Source: Micromonospora musae (lineage in GTDB: Bacteria; Actinomycetota; Actinomycetes; Mycobacteriales; Micromonosporaceae). Taken from it: DNA of 64,000 nt. Within the stretch, counting starts at the first letter, position 1; every line of letters begins with the position of its first letter. The position numbers and the translations under genes were made by a program. The DNA lies in NCBI RefSeq assembly GCF_003626635.1, contig NZ_RAZT01000007.1, forward strand, positions 124,001-188,000, in the 5' to 3' direction. Shown piece after piece: positions 24,509 through 31,559 of this stretch. A model generated the notes under the pieces. The model was not told the origin of the DNA and made no database searches. It was given only the letters and a program-made list of their open reading frames with translations.

Positions 24509-25315
24509 TCAGGTGGCGGTGGAGTCCGCCCGGGTGCGCCGGTGTCGCCCGTACCAGGCGATGCCGATCGCCACCCCGACGCCGACGCCGAGCGCCGCCG
24601 CGGCCACCGGCACCGCCGGACGCTCGCGCAGCCGCCGGCCCAGCGGAATCGGGTGGCGGAACTCCAGCACCGGCCAGGCGTTCTCGGTGGCGAGCCGGCG
24701 CAGCTGCCGGTCCGGGTTCACCGCGGTGGGATGACCGACGCACTCCAGCAGCGGCCGGTCACTGTACGAGTCGGAGTAGGCGTACGAGTCGGCCAGGTCG
24801 TAGCCCCGCTCCTCGGCGAGCCGGTTCACGCCCTCGACCTTGCTCGGGCCGGCCGCGTAGAACTCGACCTCGCCGCTGTACCGGCCGTCCTCCACCGTCA
24901 TCCTGGTGGCGATCACGTCGGTAATCCCGAGCAGTTCACCGATCGGGCGGACCATCTCCTCGCCGGAGGCGGAGACCAGCACCACGTCCCGCCCGGCCGC
25001 CTGATGCTCCTCGATGAGCGCAGCCGCCTCGGCGTACACGTACGGATTGATCAGCTCGTGCAGTGTCTCCGCGACGATCTGGCGGACCTGCTCCACCGGC
25101 CAGCCCTTGCACAGTGTCGCCAGGTAGTCCCGGGTGCGAGCCATGGTCTGCTCGTCGGTGCCGCCCAGCCGGAACATCAGCTGCGCGTACGCCGACTTGA
25201 CCACGTCACGACGTGTGATCAGCCCGTCCCGGTAGAACGGACGGCCGAACGCCAGCGCGCTCGACTTGGCGATGACGGTCTTGTCCAGATCGAAAAAAGC
25301 GGCACCTCGGCCCAC
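24509..25315 (-). CDS. HAD-IB family phosphatase with C-terminal membrane anchor
   Basis: A 268-residue protein. Motif I is FFDLDKTV at residues 7-14 (nucleophile Asp9, acid/base Asp11), motif II is LVSASGEE (Ser near 114), motif III Lys lies in AGPSKVEGVN, and motif IV is AYSDSYSDRPLLE. The HAD-IB subfamily dephosphorylates small molecules such as phosphoserine. Here the substrate is unknown. Unlike plain SerB it ends in a hydrophobic helix (about 240-258, VPVAAAALGVGVGVAIGIAWY) with a basic tail, which would tether it to the membrane. Start is GTG 25315. It is divergent from the 6C RNA gene, as the M. tuberculosis counterpart is from its 6C RNA. Confidence 0.9.
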   Translation of the reverse strand: MGRGAAFFDLDKTVIAKSSALAFGRPFYRDGLITRRDVVKSAYAQLMFRLGGTDEQTMARTRDYLATLCKGWPVEQVRQIVAETLHELINPYVYAEAAALIEEHQAAGRDVVLVSASGEEMVRPIGELLGITDVIATRMTVEDGRYSGEVEFYAAGPSKVEGVNRLAEERGYDLADSYAYSDSYSDRPLLECVGHPTAVNPDRQLRRLATENAWPVLEFRHPIPLGRRLRERPAVPVAAAALGVGVGVAIGIAWYGRHRRTRADSTAT

Positions 25316-25494
25316 GGCGCGAAAGTCTAGTCCGATGGTCTATGGTCGGCGGGTGCCCGGGGTCCAATGATCGCCAGATCGGCGGCCGGACCCGGTCACC
25401 TCTGCGCACCGTGACCGCGATCACACTCTGCGAAAACAAATTCGCGGGGAGTGGAGTGAACACCACTCGACGTAACAGGTCCGCTCAGGCAGAC

Positions 25495-25520
25495 TTGTCC
25501 GCACGACGAGTGCTCATATC
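25495..25520 (+). promoter_or_regulatory. Likely promoter of the 6C RNA
   Basis: TTGTCC at 25495-25500 and an A+T-rich CATATC-like hexamer at 25515-25520 precede the first 6C hairpin by about 20 bp. The spacing is shorter than ideal (14-16 bp depending on the -10 chosen), so the position is tentative. Confidence 0.4.
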
Positions 25521-25524
25521 CGAC

Positions 25525-25641
25525 AGTAGGCAGACCCTCAGCGGTTGCACCCCCCGTGACCGCTGAGTTGGTTCGGCTCGACCCCCCCGGAGCCGAACCT
25601 CCCGACGACCCCCGTCTCCCCCCGACGGGGGTCGTCCCTTT
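25525..25641 (+). ncRNA. 6C small RNA
   Basis: Successive hairpins each expose a run of six or more C. The first pairs CAGCGGT (25539-25545) with ACCGCTG (25559-25565), with CCCCCC in the loop. The second pairs GGTTCGGCTC with GAGCCGAACC (25570-25599), with seven C in the loop. The third pairs GACGACCCCCGTC (25604-25616) with GACGGGGGTCGTC (25624-25636), with six C, and leads into CCTTTG as an intrinsic terminator. C-rich loops on tandem stems define the actinobacterial 6C family. In M. tuberculosis the 6C RNA (B11) lies between the same HAD phosphatase gene and ssd, and acts on mRNAs of growth and division genes through its C-rich loops. The 5' end is estimated. Confidence 0.9.
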
Positions 25642-25665
25642 GTGGGTCAAGCGCTGCGGCCCAGG

Positions 25666-25845
25666 TCACAGCCCCTCCTCGTCCTCGTCGAGGGTGCTTT
25701 CCGAGTTTGTTCCCTCTGCAGGAGTCAGCAGATCGTCAGCAGGCAACGTGAAGGCATCCAGGACCCGGACCGCGTAGTCGTCCGGGGTGTGCGTGTAACG
25801 GTTGAGCGTCGTTGACGCCTGCTCGTGGCCCATGACATCTAACGA
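25666..25845 (-). pseudogene. C-terminal remnant of a tyrosine recombinase/integrase
   Basis: About 57 residues survive before the stop at 25666: DVMGHEQASTTLNRYTHTPD carries the box II pattern L/M-G-H-x-x-x-x-T-x-x-x-Y with the final catalytic Tyr in NRYTH, followed by an acidic tail. The upstream catalytic Arg and the whole N-terminal part are missing. The sequence before about 25845 reads into unrelated residues. The fragment ends 25 bp from the 3' end of the 6C RNA, a typical position for an integrase next to its attachment site. Confidence 0.75.
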
Positions 25846-25898
25846 AGGGCCACGGCGGCACTCGCGGCAGGAGTGGTGTGCGGGTAGGTACTGCTGGG

Positions 25899-26315
25899 TC
25901 ACGCCCCGGTCAGTCGCAGGCGGAGCAGGCGGGTACCCAGGCTGACCACCCCGCTGCCGGCCGCCGTGCCTACCAGCACCAACATCGCGCCTACCCCCCA
26001 CAGCCCGCTGTCATCGCTCGACGCAGCCTGCACGGCCCAGGGAACCGTGAAGGCGACCGCCATCACCGGCGCGACCAGCCAGGGGCTGAGCCACCAGCCG
26101 CCGGCGGCGGCGATCACGGCAAGCGTGAGCACGCACCCGGCTACCTGCCACACCGCGTACGGGCCGCTGACCGCGCCGGTCTCCGGGTCGGTCCGGTAGC
26201 CGGTGTTCCAGCTCAGCCAGGCGAGCCAGGTGCCGACCGTCGCCGCCGCCAGGAGCGGGCCGCCGAGCAGGGTTAGTTGTGCGCCGGACGGTACTGATTG
26301 GAAATGCGTCGTCAT
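25899..26315 (-). CDS. Small four-helix membrane protein, unknown function
   Basis: A 138-residue protein starting MTTHFQSVPSGAQLTLLGGP at ATG 26315, with GGAG about 8 nt upstream. Four hydrophobic stretches (about residues 17-36, 53-72, 76-96 and 103-125) indicate a multi-pass membrane protein, with conserved-looking Trp residues (WLAWLSWNTGYRTDPETG). No family recognised. It lies between the integrase remnant and the next membrane gene, within DNA that interrupts an otherwise conserved gene order. Confidence 0.55.
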   Translation of the reverse strand: MTTHFQSVPSGAQLTLLGGPLLAAATVGTWLAWLSWNTGYRTDPETGAVSGPYAVWQVAGCVLTLAVIAAAGGWWLSPWLVAPVMAVAFTVPWAVQAASSDDSGLWGVGAMLVLVGTAAGSGVVSLGTRLLRLRLTGA

Positions 26316-26608
26316 GTTCCCGCTCCTCCACGTCCACGCCGGCCTCGTGTCTGAGCCCTCGTACCTGTCGACCGGGGCCCCGGTACCTCGCGAGAATCAT
26401 TACGTCATCAAGGCTCAAAGTCAGCAAGTAGTCATCGAGACGCGCGGCGACGAGCAGCGAACGCCGGCACAGAACAGGAGATCGTTCACTCCAACGCCAA
26501 TCGCCGACATCGATCAGCGAAGGTCCACTCGACAGCGCGAGACCGCAGCTCCCGACGGGGTCGCCCCTCTACGGGTTGCGCCACGCGGGGCGTGTCGTGT
26601 CGCCGTGC
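26316..26608. other. Non-coding stretch with a diverged copy of the 6C RNA 3' end
   Basis: No gene is supported. At 26551-26577 the plus strand reads CCCGACGGGGTCGCCCCT and continues similarly to 25621-25650, the 3' end of the 6C RNA, with a 1-base gap and scattered changes. This could be a decayed attachment-site duplicate. Confidence 0.35.
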
Positions 26609-27226
26609 TCAGAAGCGGCCGGCCAGCGCGAATCCGACGAAGATGGCGAGGGCGAGGGGGAGGGCGGCGACCAGCGCGAGCGCCCGCCTGCGGTTCGCTC
26701 CGCTGATCAGTACGACGGCCAGAACGCCGAGCCCGGCGTCGATGGCGACGTTCCACTCCGCACCCGAGGGATAGTTCGGATCCGCGACCTTGCCGACGAA
26801 CCGCGCCGCCTCCTCGAAGAGTGCCGCGGCAGGCAGCGCGGTCCCGAGGACCCCGCGCCACCCGGCCGCGCGCGCCCAGGTGCCGCCGATGCCGAAGACG
26901 GTGCCGGCGAGAACGCCGAAGAGCATCCAGACCAGCGATGCCGGGGCCCACACCGCGGCCAGGTCGTCGCCCTGCAGGAGGGCCGCCGCGACGTAGTAGC
27001 TGGGTACCGCTGTGACGAGCAGGGCGGCGGCGCCGAGCGCCGCGCGTAACCAGCCCGACCGGATCCAGTAGCCGAGGACGAAGGCGGCGACCGCCCAGGT
27101 GGCGGTGGAGTTGCCCAGCTCCGCGAAGGGGTACGGCACCCACTTGATCCACACGAAGTCGAGGAATCCGAGCAGGAGACCACCCATCGGCGCGATGAGA
27201 GCCACCGTTCGATGATCAGGCCGCAC
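26609..27226 (-). CDS. Multi-pass membrane protein (DUF6518-like), unknown function
   Basis: About 205 residues with six hydrophobic segments (from VALIAPMGGLLLGFLDFVWIKW to ALVAALPLALAIFVGFALAGRF). A Glu pair in PAAALFEEAARFVGKVADPNY and W-N-V-A-I-D-A near the C-terminus resemble a small actinobacterial membrane family that I tentatively equate with DUF6518. No catalytic motif is visible. The start is uncertain: GTG 27226 gives a short polar lead, GTG 27205 begins at the first helix. It is probably monocistronic. Confidence 0.6.
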   Translation of the reverse strand: MRPDHRTVALIAPMGGLLLGFLDFVWIKWVPYPFAELGNSTATWAVAAFVLGYWIRSGWLRAALGAAALLVTAVPSYYVAAALLQGDDLAAVWAPASLVWMLFGVLAGTVFGIGGTWARAAGWRGVLGTALPAAALFEEAARFVGKVADPNYPSGAEWNVAIDAGLGVLAVVLISGANRRRALALVAALPLALAIFVGFALAGRF

Positions 27227-27350
27227 GGGCAGAGCATACCCAGTATTCACCGGCGGCTGTCCGGCGTCCCCGACGCACGACCGGGCGGCGCTTCCGCCGA
27301 GCGCGGACGGTGTCTGTGCGGACCGAGCAGGGCGTGCGGCACGAGGCTTG

Positions 27351-27402
27351 GCAGATCCACTGCCGGGGCGGGCGTTGTCCACAGCGGGAACTGTTGTCCA
27401 CA
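27351..27402 (+). repeat. 52-bp direct repeat, copy A, with paired TTGTCCACA boxes
   Basis: Starts GCAGATCCACTGCCGGGGCG and ends in two TTGTCCACA boxes (27375-27383, 27394-27402), 19 bp apart start to start. The same arrangement recurs at 29118-29169 with about six substitutions clustered between the boxes and one at position 10. TTGTCCACA is the actinobacterial DnaA-box consensus. No gene starts just to the right of this copy. Confidence 0.85.
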
Positions 27403-27459
27403 GCCAACTCCGTCCGGTGGCAGCCGCGGCCTGCGCGGCCGGTGCAGGTGCCGTTGCCG

Positions 27460-28518
27460 TCAGCCCAACCAGCGCACCCCTTCGGCGATCCGCACCAACT
27501 CGGGCGTCGGGTTGGCCGGTTTCGGCAGCTTTCGGTGGAGCGACACCGGGTATCTCGTCGAAACCGTGAGTTGGCCGCCGTGGAATCCGTCGACCACGAC
27601 GATCCCGTCCTCGTTGAACCGATGGGCGGGACGTCCCTGGATGTCCGCGATCCGCTCGCCCTGCTTCAGCGGCAGATAATCGCCCGGCGGGTTCGAGGTC
27701 CAGGAGATGCGATACCCGGCGCCGTCGTCGAACTCCAGGAATTCGCCGATTACGCCGTCCTCCGTCGTCGAGGTGCTCGTCGCGCCGATGATCCGGCCCG
27801 AGCCATCCTGGTAGGTCACGGACGCGCCGTCTCCGTCTCGCCGCAGATTTGCCAGACGCTGCCCGGGCGGAAGGTACGTCGGGGCGAACGGGGCGTTGAG
27901 CGACTCGGTGGGCGTCTCGCTGATGTGCTCGGCGATCCGGCGGGCCGTCGCCTCCAGCCCGGCCGTCGCCCTCGCCCCCGGCATGCCGACGCCGTACTCG
28001 ACGGAGACCCAGCGCCCCGACGGCAGCGGAAATTTGACGAACGTCCGGGTCGCACGGGTCACGAGGTAGCCGGCCTCGCCGTTGACGGTGACCGGTTCCC
28101 ATCCTCGCGTGTTCCGGGGGCCCTGCCAGCCCGACTGGTCGATCGAGACGCTCAGGTAGGGGCCGTCGTACATCGGGTAGAGGACGCTCTGCGCGGTGGG
28201 GCCGCAAATTCGGCTGGGCTCGACCAGTCCCTCCGGCAGCCAGCCGAGGCTCAGCCGGCACTCCTGAGGTGGCACCGGGCCGGTCTGCGCGTTTGCCGCC
28301 AGGTTGTCGGCGGGGCGGGACGCAGGCTGCTCGGGCCGGGCGACCAGCACCGCCGTGCCGCTCACCGCCAGCAGGGTGAACGCCGCGAGGCCGGCGGACG
28401 CATACCGCCGTCTCCGGTGGCTGCGGGCGATGCCCGCCCGTACGCCGGCCATGACCGCGTCGGCGTCCGGCGTGTGGCGCTCCCCCTCGGCGAGTGCCCG
28501 GTTCAGTCTTGCGTTCAT
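27460..28518 (-). CDS. Membrane-anchored anti-sigma-like protein paired with ECF sigma gene
   Basis: A 352-residue protein with a short cytosolic N-terminus (MNARLNRALAEGERHTPDAD), one membrane helix at about residues 40-60 (ASAGLAAFTLLAVSGTAVLVA) and a large extracytoplasmic region. Its ATG overlaps the stop of the upstream sigma gene (ATGA). That single-pass topology and coupling are typical of proteins that hold an ECF sigma factor at the membrane and sense outside signals. I see no zinc-binding HxxxCxxC anti-sigma motif, so the mode of binding would differ from RsrA-type proteins. The extracellular part has no recognised domain. Confidence 0.65.
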   Translation of the reverse strand: MNARLNRALAEGERHTPDADAVMAGVRAGIARSHRRRRYASAGLAAFTLLAVSGTAVLVARPEQPASRPADNLAANAQTGPVPPQECRLSLGWLPEGLVEPSRICGPTAQSVLYPMYDGPYLSVSIDQSGWQGPRNTRGWEPVTVNGEAGYLVTRATRTFVKFPLPSGRWVSVEYGVGMPGARATAGLEATARRIAEHISETPTESLNAPFAPTYLPPGQRLANLRRDGDGASVTYQDGSGRIIGATSTSTTEDGVIGEFLEFDDGAGYRISWTSNPPGDYLPLKQGERIADIQGRPAHRFNEDGIVVVDGFHGGQLTVSTRYPVSLHRKLPKPANPTPELVRIAEGVRWLG

Positions 28519-29003
28519 CGGCTCTCCTCCAGTTCCAGCTCAAGCCGCAGCGCGGCGAACGCGCGGGCCCGGTAGACGCGCACCGAGGCGACGGCGCACT
28601 GCAACACCTCGGCGATCTCGCCGTCGGAAAGGTCCTCGTAGTAGCGCAGTACCAGTACGGCCCGGTGCCGAGGCGGCAACGTGGCCAACCGGCTCCACAG
28701 GTCGTCGCGCTCGGCATGACCGACGGCGTGGTCGGGGCCGTGCTCGTCGACCGGCCGCCGGGCCTGCTCCAGCGCGGCCCGCCGCGCTCGGCGTCGGCGC
28801 AGCGACAGGTACTCCGTGAAAACCATCCGGCGCAGGTAGAGATCCGGACGGTCCATCCGGGCGATGCGCCCCCACCGCGCGTGCGCCCGAATCAACGCGT
28901 CCTGCACCACGTCCTGCGCGAGGTCCCGGTCGCCGGTCAGCACGGCCGCGTAGCGGGACAGCGCCGGCAGCCGAGCGGCCATCACCTCGTCGAAGCTCTC
29001 CAC
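28515..29003 (-). CDS. RNA polymerase ECF sigma factor, SigE-like family
   Basis: A 162-residue protein from GTG 29003, chosen because GGAGGT lies 7 nt upstream. Region 2 is visible as LPALSRYAAVLTGDRDLAQDVVQDALIRAHARW and MDRPDLYLRRMVFTEYLSLRRR. Region 4 is LPPRHRAVLVLRYYEDLSDGEIAEVLQCAVASVRVYRARA, with its helix-turn-helix contacting the -35 element. Length and the D-L-A-Q-D-V-V-Q-D motif fit the streptomycete-type sigma-E-like subfamily. Coupled to the downstream putative anti-sigma gene. The pair is bounded by the 52-bp repeats at 27351 and 29118. Confidence 0.9.
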   Translation of the reverse strand: MESFDEVMAARLPALSRYAAVLTGDRDLAQDVVQDALIRAHARWGRIARMDRPDLYLRRMVFTEYLSLRRRRARRAALEQARRPVDEHGPDHAVGHAERDDLWSRLATLPPRHRAVLVLRYYEDLSDGEIAEVLQCAVASVRVYRARAFAALRLELELEESR

Positions 29004-29117
29004 TCTCGTACCTCCTGCCCCATGGAACGTCACGAGCGCCGAAGGATGTGACACCGCTCGGCCGTCGCCGTCGCCGTCGGCTGCGGACGCCGCCTGGGCC
29101 GGGCGCGACTTCATTTA

Positions 29118-29169
29118 GCAGATCCATTGCCGGGGCGGGCGTTGTCCACAGCCGGCGCAGTTGTCCACA
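29118..29169 (+). repeat. 52-bp direct repeat, copy B, with paired TTGTCCACA boxes
   Basis: Second copy of the element at 27351-27402 in the same orientation, boxes at 29142-29150 and 29161-29169. It ends 84 bp before the ssd start, so it belongs to the ssd promoter region. Paired DnaA-like boxes there could link the tad/ssd operon to DnaA, which is untested. Confidence 0.85.
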
Positions 29170-29253
29170 GCCGACCGCCGTGGGGCGGCCGGCGGCCCGG
29201 ATCGCGAGCAACGTCTCGGGCAGCACTTCGAGCCCTGACCGCTGGAGGCCGCG

Positions 29254-30354
29254 ATGCCACCCCGTACCTCCGTCCCGTCACCCGGCCGGCGCCCGCTGGT
29301 CGTCACCGGTGACGGCGTACTCCTCGACGACCTGCTCCGGCTCGCCGCCGCCGGTGGTGCCGAGGTGGACCTCGCCCCCGATCCGGCTGCCGCGCGCACC
29401 CGCTGGCTGCCGGCGCCGCTCGTGCTGGTCGGCGTCGACCAGGCACAGCCCTGCCTCCGGGCCCGCCTGCCGCAGCGCCAACACCTGGTCCTGGTGGGCC
29501 GCGCCGGTGAGCTCGATCCCGGCTGGCAGGTGGCCGAGCTGATCGGCGCCGAGCACGTCGCCACCCTGCCCGCGGCCGAGCCGTGGCTGGTGGACCGCTT
29601 CGCCGAACACGGCGCCGACCCACCGGGAGCCGCCGCCCGGATCGTCGCCGTGCTCGGCGGCCGGGGCGGCGCCGGGGCGAGCATCCTGGCCGGGGGGCTC
29701 GCCGTCACCGCGGCCCGTACCCGACTGCGGACGCTGCTGGTGGACGCCGACCCGCTCGGCGGCGGGCTCGACCTGGTCCTCGGCTGGGAGCAGCTGGACG
29801 GGCTCCGCTGGCCGTCGCTCACCGACGCCGACGGCCGGGTGGACGCCCCCGCGTTGGTCCGGGCTTTGCCCCGCCGCGGCGACCTGGTGGTGCTCTCCTG
29901 GGATCGGGGTGACCTGCTCGCCCTGCCGGCCCCGGCGATGGCGGCCACCCTCGACGCCGCCCGGCGCGGCCGCGACTTCGTCGCCGTCGACCTGCCCCGG
30001 CAGCTCGACGACGCGGCCGTCCTCGCCCTGCAGGCCGCCGACCGGGCCTACCTGGTCGTCCCGGCGGAGCTGCGCGCCATCGCGGCGGCGTCCCGGGTCG
30101 CGGCGGCCGCCGCCCTGCACTGCACCGACCTCTCGGTCATCGTGCGCGGGCCGGCCCCCGGGCGGCTGCGGGCCGGTGAGGTGGCGCGGGCCCTCGGACT
30201 TCCGCTGGCCGGCACGCTCCGACCCGAGCCCGCCATCGTGCGGGGGCTGGAGCGGGGAGAGGCACCGGCCGCCACCGGGCGGGGGCCGCTGGCCACCCTC
30301 TGCCAGCGCATCGTCGCCGAGCTCACCGGCGCGCCCACGGCCGGTGCGGCGTGA
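29254..30354 (+). CDS. ssd: Septum site-determining/CpaE-like MinD-family protein of the Tad operon
   Basis: A 366-residue protein. Residues 1-120 form a receiver-like domain, and the ParA/MinD-type ATPase domain follows from VAVLGGRGGAGASILAGGLA (131-150), LLVDADPLGGGLDLVLG and VAVDLPRQLDD. The deviant Walker A reads GGRGGAGAS: the signature and catalytic Lys residues of MinD (K-G-G-x-G-K-T) are Arg/absent, so ATP hydrolysis may be weak or lost. In mycobacteria the equivalent gene, ssd, heads the same pilus cluster and affects septation. CpaE proteins place the pilus machine at the cell pole. The stop overlaps tadA by GTGA. Confidence 0.85.
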   Translation: MPPRTSVPSPGRRPLVVTGDGVLLDDLLRLAAAGGAEVDLAPDPAAARTRWLPAPLVLVGVDQAQPCLRARLPQRQHLVLVGRAGELDPGWQVAELIGAEHVATLPAAEPWLVDRFAEHGADPPGAAARIVAVLGGRGGAGASILAGGLAVTAARTRLRTLLVDADPLGGGLDLVLGWEQLDGLRWPSLTDADGRVDAPALVRALPRRGDLVVLSWDRGDLLALPAPAMAATLDAARRGRDFVAVDLPRQLDDAAVLALQAADRAYLVVPAELRAIAAASRVAAAAALHCTDLSVIVRGPAPGRLRAGEVARALGLPLAGTLRPEPAIVRGLERGEAPAATGRGPLATLCQRIVAELTGAPTAGAA

Positions 30355-31559
30355 GCGGCCGGTCGGACGGCGGTCTCCCCGCCCGGGTGCGGCAGCGGAT
30401 GGCCTCCTCCGCGACCCCGGTCACCCCGGCCGCGATCGTCTCCGCCGTCCGCGCCGAGCCCACCGCCGCTGTCCTCGGTGACACGGCGGTGCTGCGGATG
30501 GCCGACCGGGTACGCGACGAGCTCGTCGGCGCCGGTCCGCTCGCCCCGCTGCTGGCCGACCCGGAGGTGACTGACGTGCTGGTCAACGGCGTCCGGGTGT
30601 GGGTCGACCGGGGGCAGGGCCTGCATCAGGTGGCGGTCCCGCTCGGCTCGGTCGACGACGTACGGCGGTTGGCGCAGCGGCTCACCGCGAGCGCCGGCCG
30701 GCGGCTGGACGACGGCTCCCCGTACGCGGATGCCCGGCTCGCCGACGGCACCCGGCTGCACGCCGTCCTGCCTCCGGTGGCGACGGACGGGCCGTACCTG
30801 TCGCTGCGCACCTTCCGGCAGCGGCCCTTCACCCTGGACGAGCTGGTGCAGCACGGCACCGTGCCCCGATCGGTCGCGCCCGTGCTCTCCGCCGTGGTGG
30901 CGGCCCGGCTCGCCTACCTGGTGACCGGAGGCACGGGGTCGGGCAAGACGACCCTGCTCAACACTCTGCTCGGGCTCGTACCAGCGACCGAACGGATCGT
31001 GCTGGTGGAGGACGCCGCCGAGCTGCGGCCGAGGCATCCGCACGTGGTCGGGCTGCAGGCGCGAACCGCCAATGTGGAGGGATCCGGGGTGGTCGGCCTG
31101 GCCGACCTGGTCCGGCAGGCGCTGCGGATGCGACCCGACCGGCTGGTCGTCGGTGAGTGCCGAGGCGGCGAGGTGGTGGATCTGCTCGCCGCTCTGAACA
31201 CCGGCCACGACGGTGGTGCGGGGACGCTGCACGCCAACGCCCCGACCGACGTGCCGGCCCGCCTGGAGGCGCTGGGAATGCTCGGTGGGCTGCCGCGTGC
31301 CGCGCTGCACGCCCAGGTCGCCGCCGCGCTGCAGGTGCTCCTGCAGGTGCGCCGCAGTGACCGCGGTCGGGTGCTGGAGTCGGTCTGTCTGCTACTGCCC
31401 GGGGAACCGGACCGGTTGATCACGGTGGTGCCCGCCTGGGCGCGTGGACGTGGCGCGGGCCCGGCCGCCCGGGCGCTCGCCACGCTGCTGCGCGAGCGGG
31501 ACGTGCCGGTGCCGCCGATCCTCAGCGAGCCCTGGCCCGGATCGGCGGGGCCGGCATGA
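30351..31559 (+). CDS. tadA: Tad/Flp pilus assembly ATPase TadA (CpaF family)
   Basis: A 402-residue secretion ATPase. The Walker A is G193-G-T-G-S-G-K-T200; the Asp box (IVLVEDAAELRPRHPHVVGLQARTAN), Walker B (DRLVVGECRGGEVVDLL) and His box (GGAGTLHANAPTDVPARLEAL) follow in order. TadA forms a cytosolic hexamer that powers assembly of Flp pili or related surface fibres. It is translationally coupled on both sides (GTGA with ssd, ATGA with tadB), confirming one operon. Confidence 0.95.
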   Translation: MSGRSDGGLPARVRQRMASSATPVTPAAIVSAVRAEPTAAVLGDTAVLRMADRVRDELVGAGPLAPLLADPEVTDVLVNGVRVWVDRGQGLHQVAVPLGSVDDVRRLAQRLTASAGRRLDDGSPYADARLADGTRLHAVLPPVATDGPYLSLRTFRQRPFTLDELVQHGTVPRSVAPVLSAVVAARLAYLVTGGTGSGKTTLLNTLLGLVPATERIVLVEDAAELRPRHPHVVGLQARTANVEGSGVVGLADLVRQALRMRPDRLVVGECRGGEVVDLLAALNTGHDGGAGTLHANAPTDVPARLEALGMLGGLPRAALHAQVAAALQVLLQVRRSDRGRVLESVCLLLPGEPDRLITVVPAWARGRGAGPAARALATLLRERDVPVPPILSEPWPGSAGPA

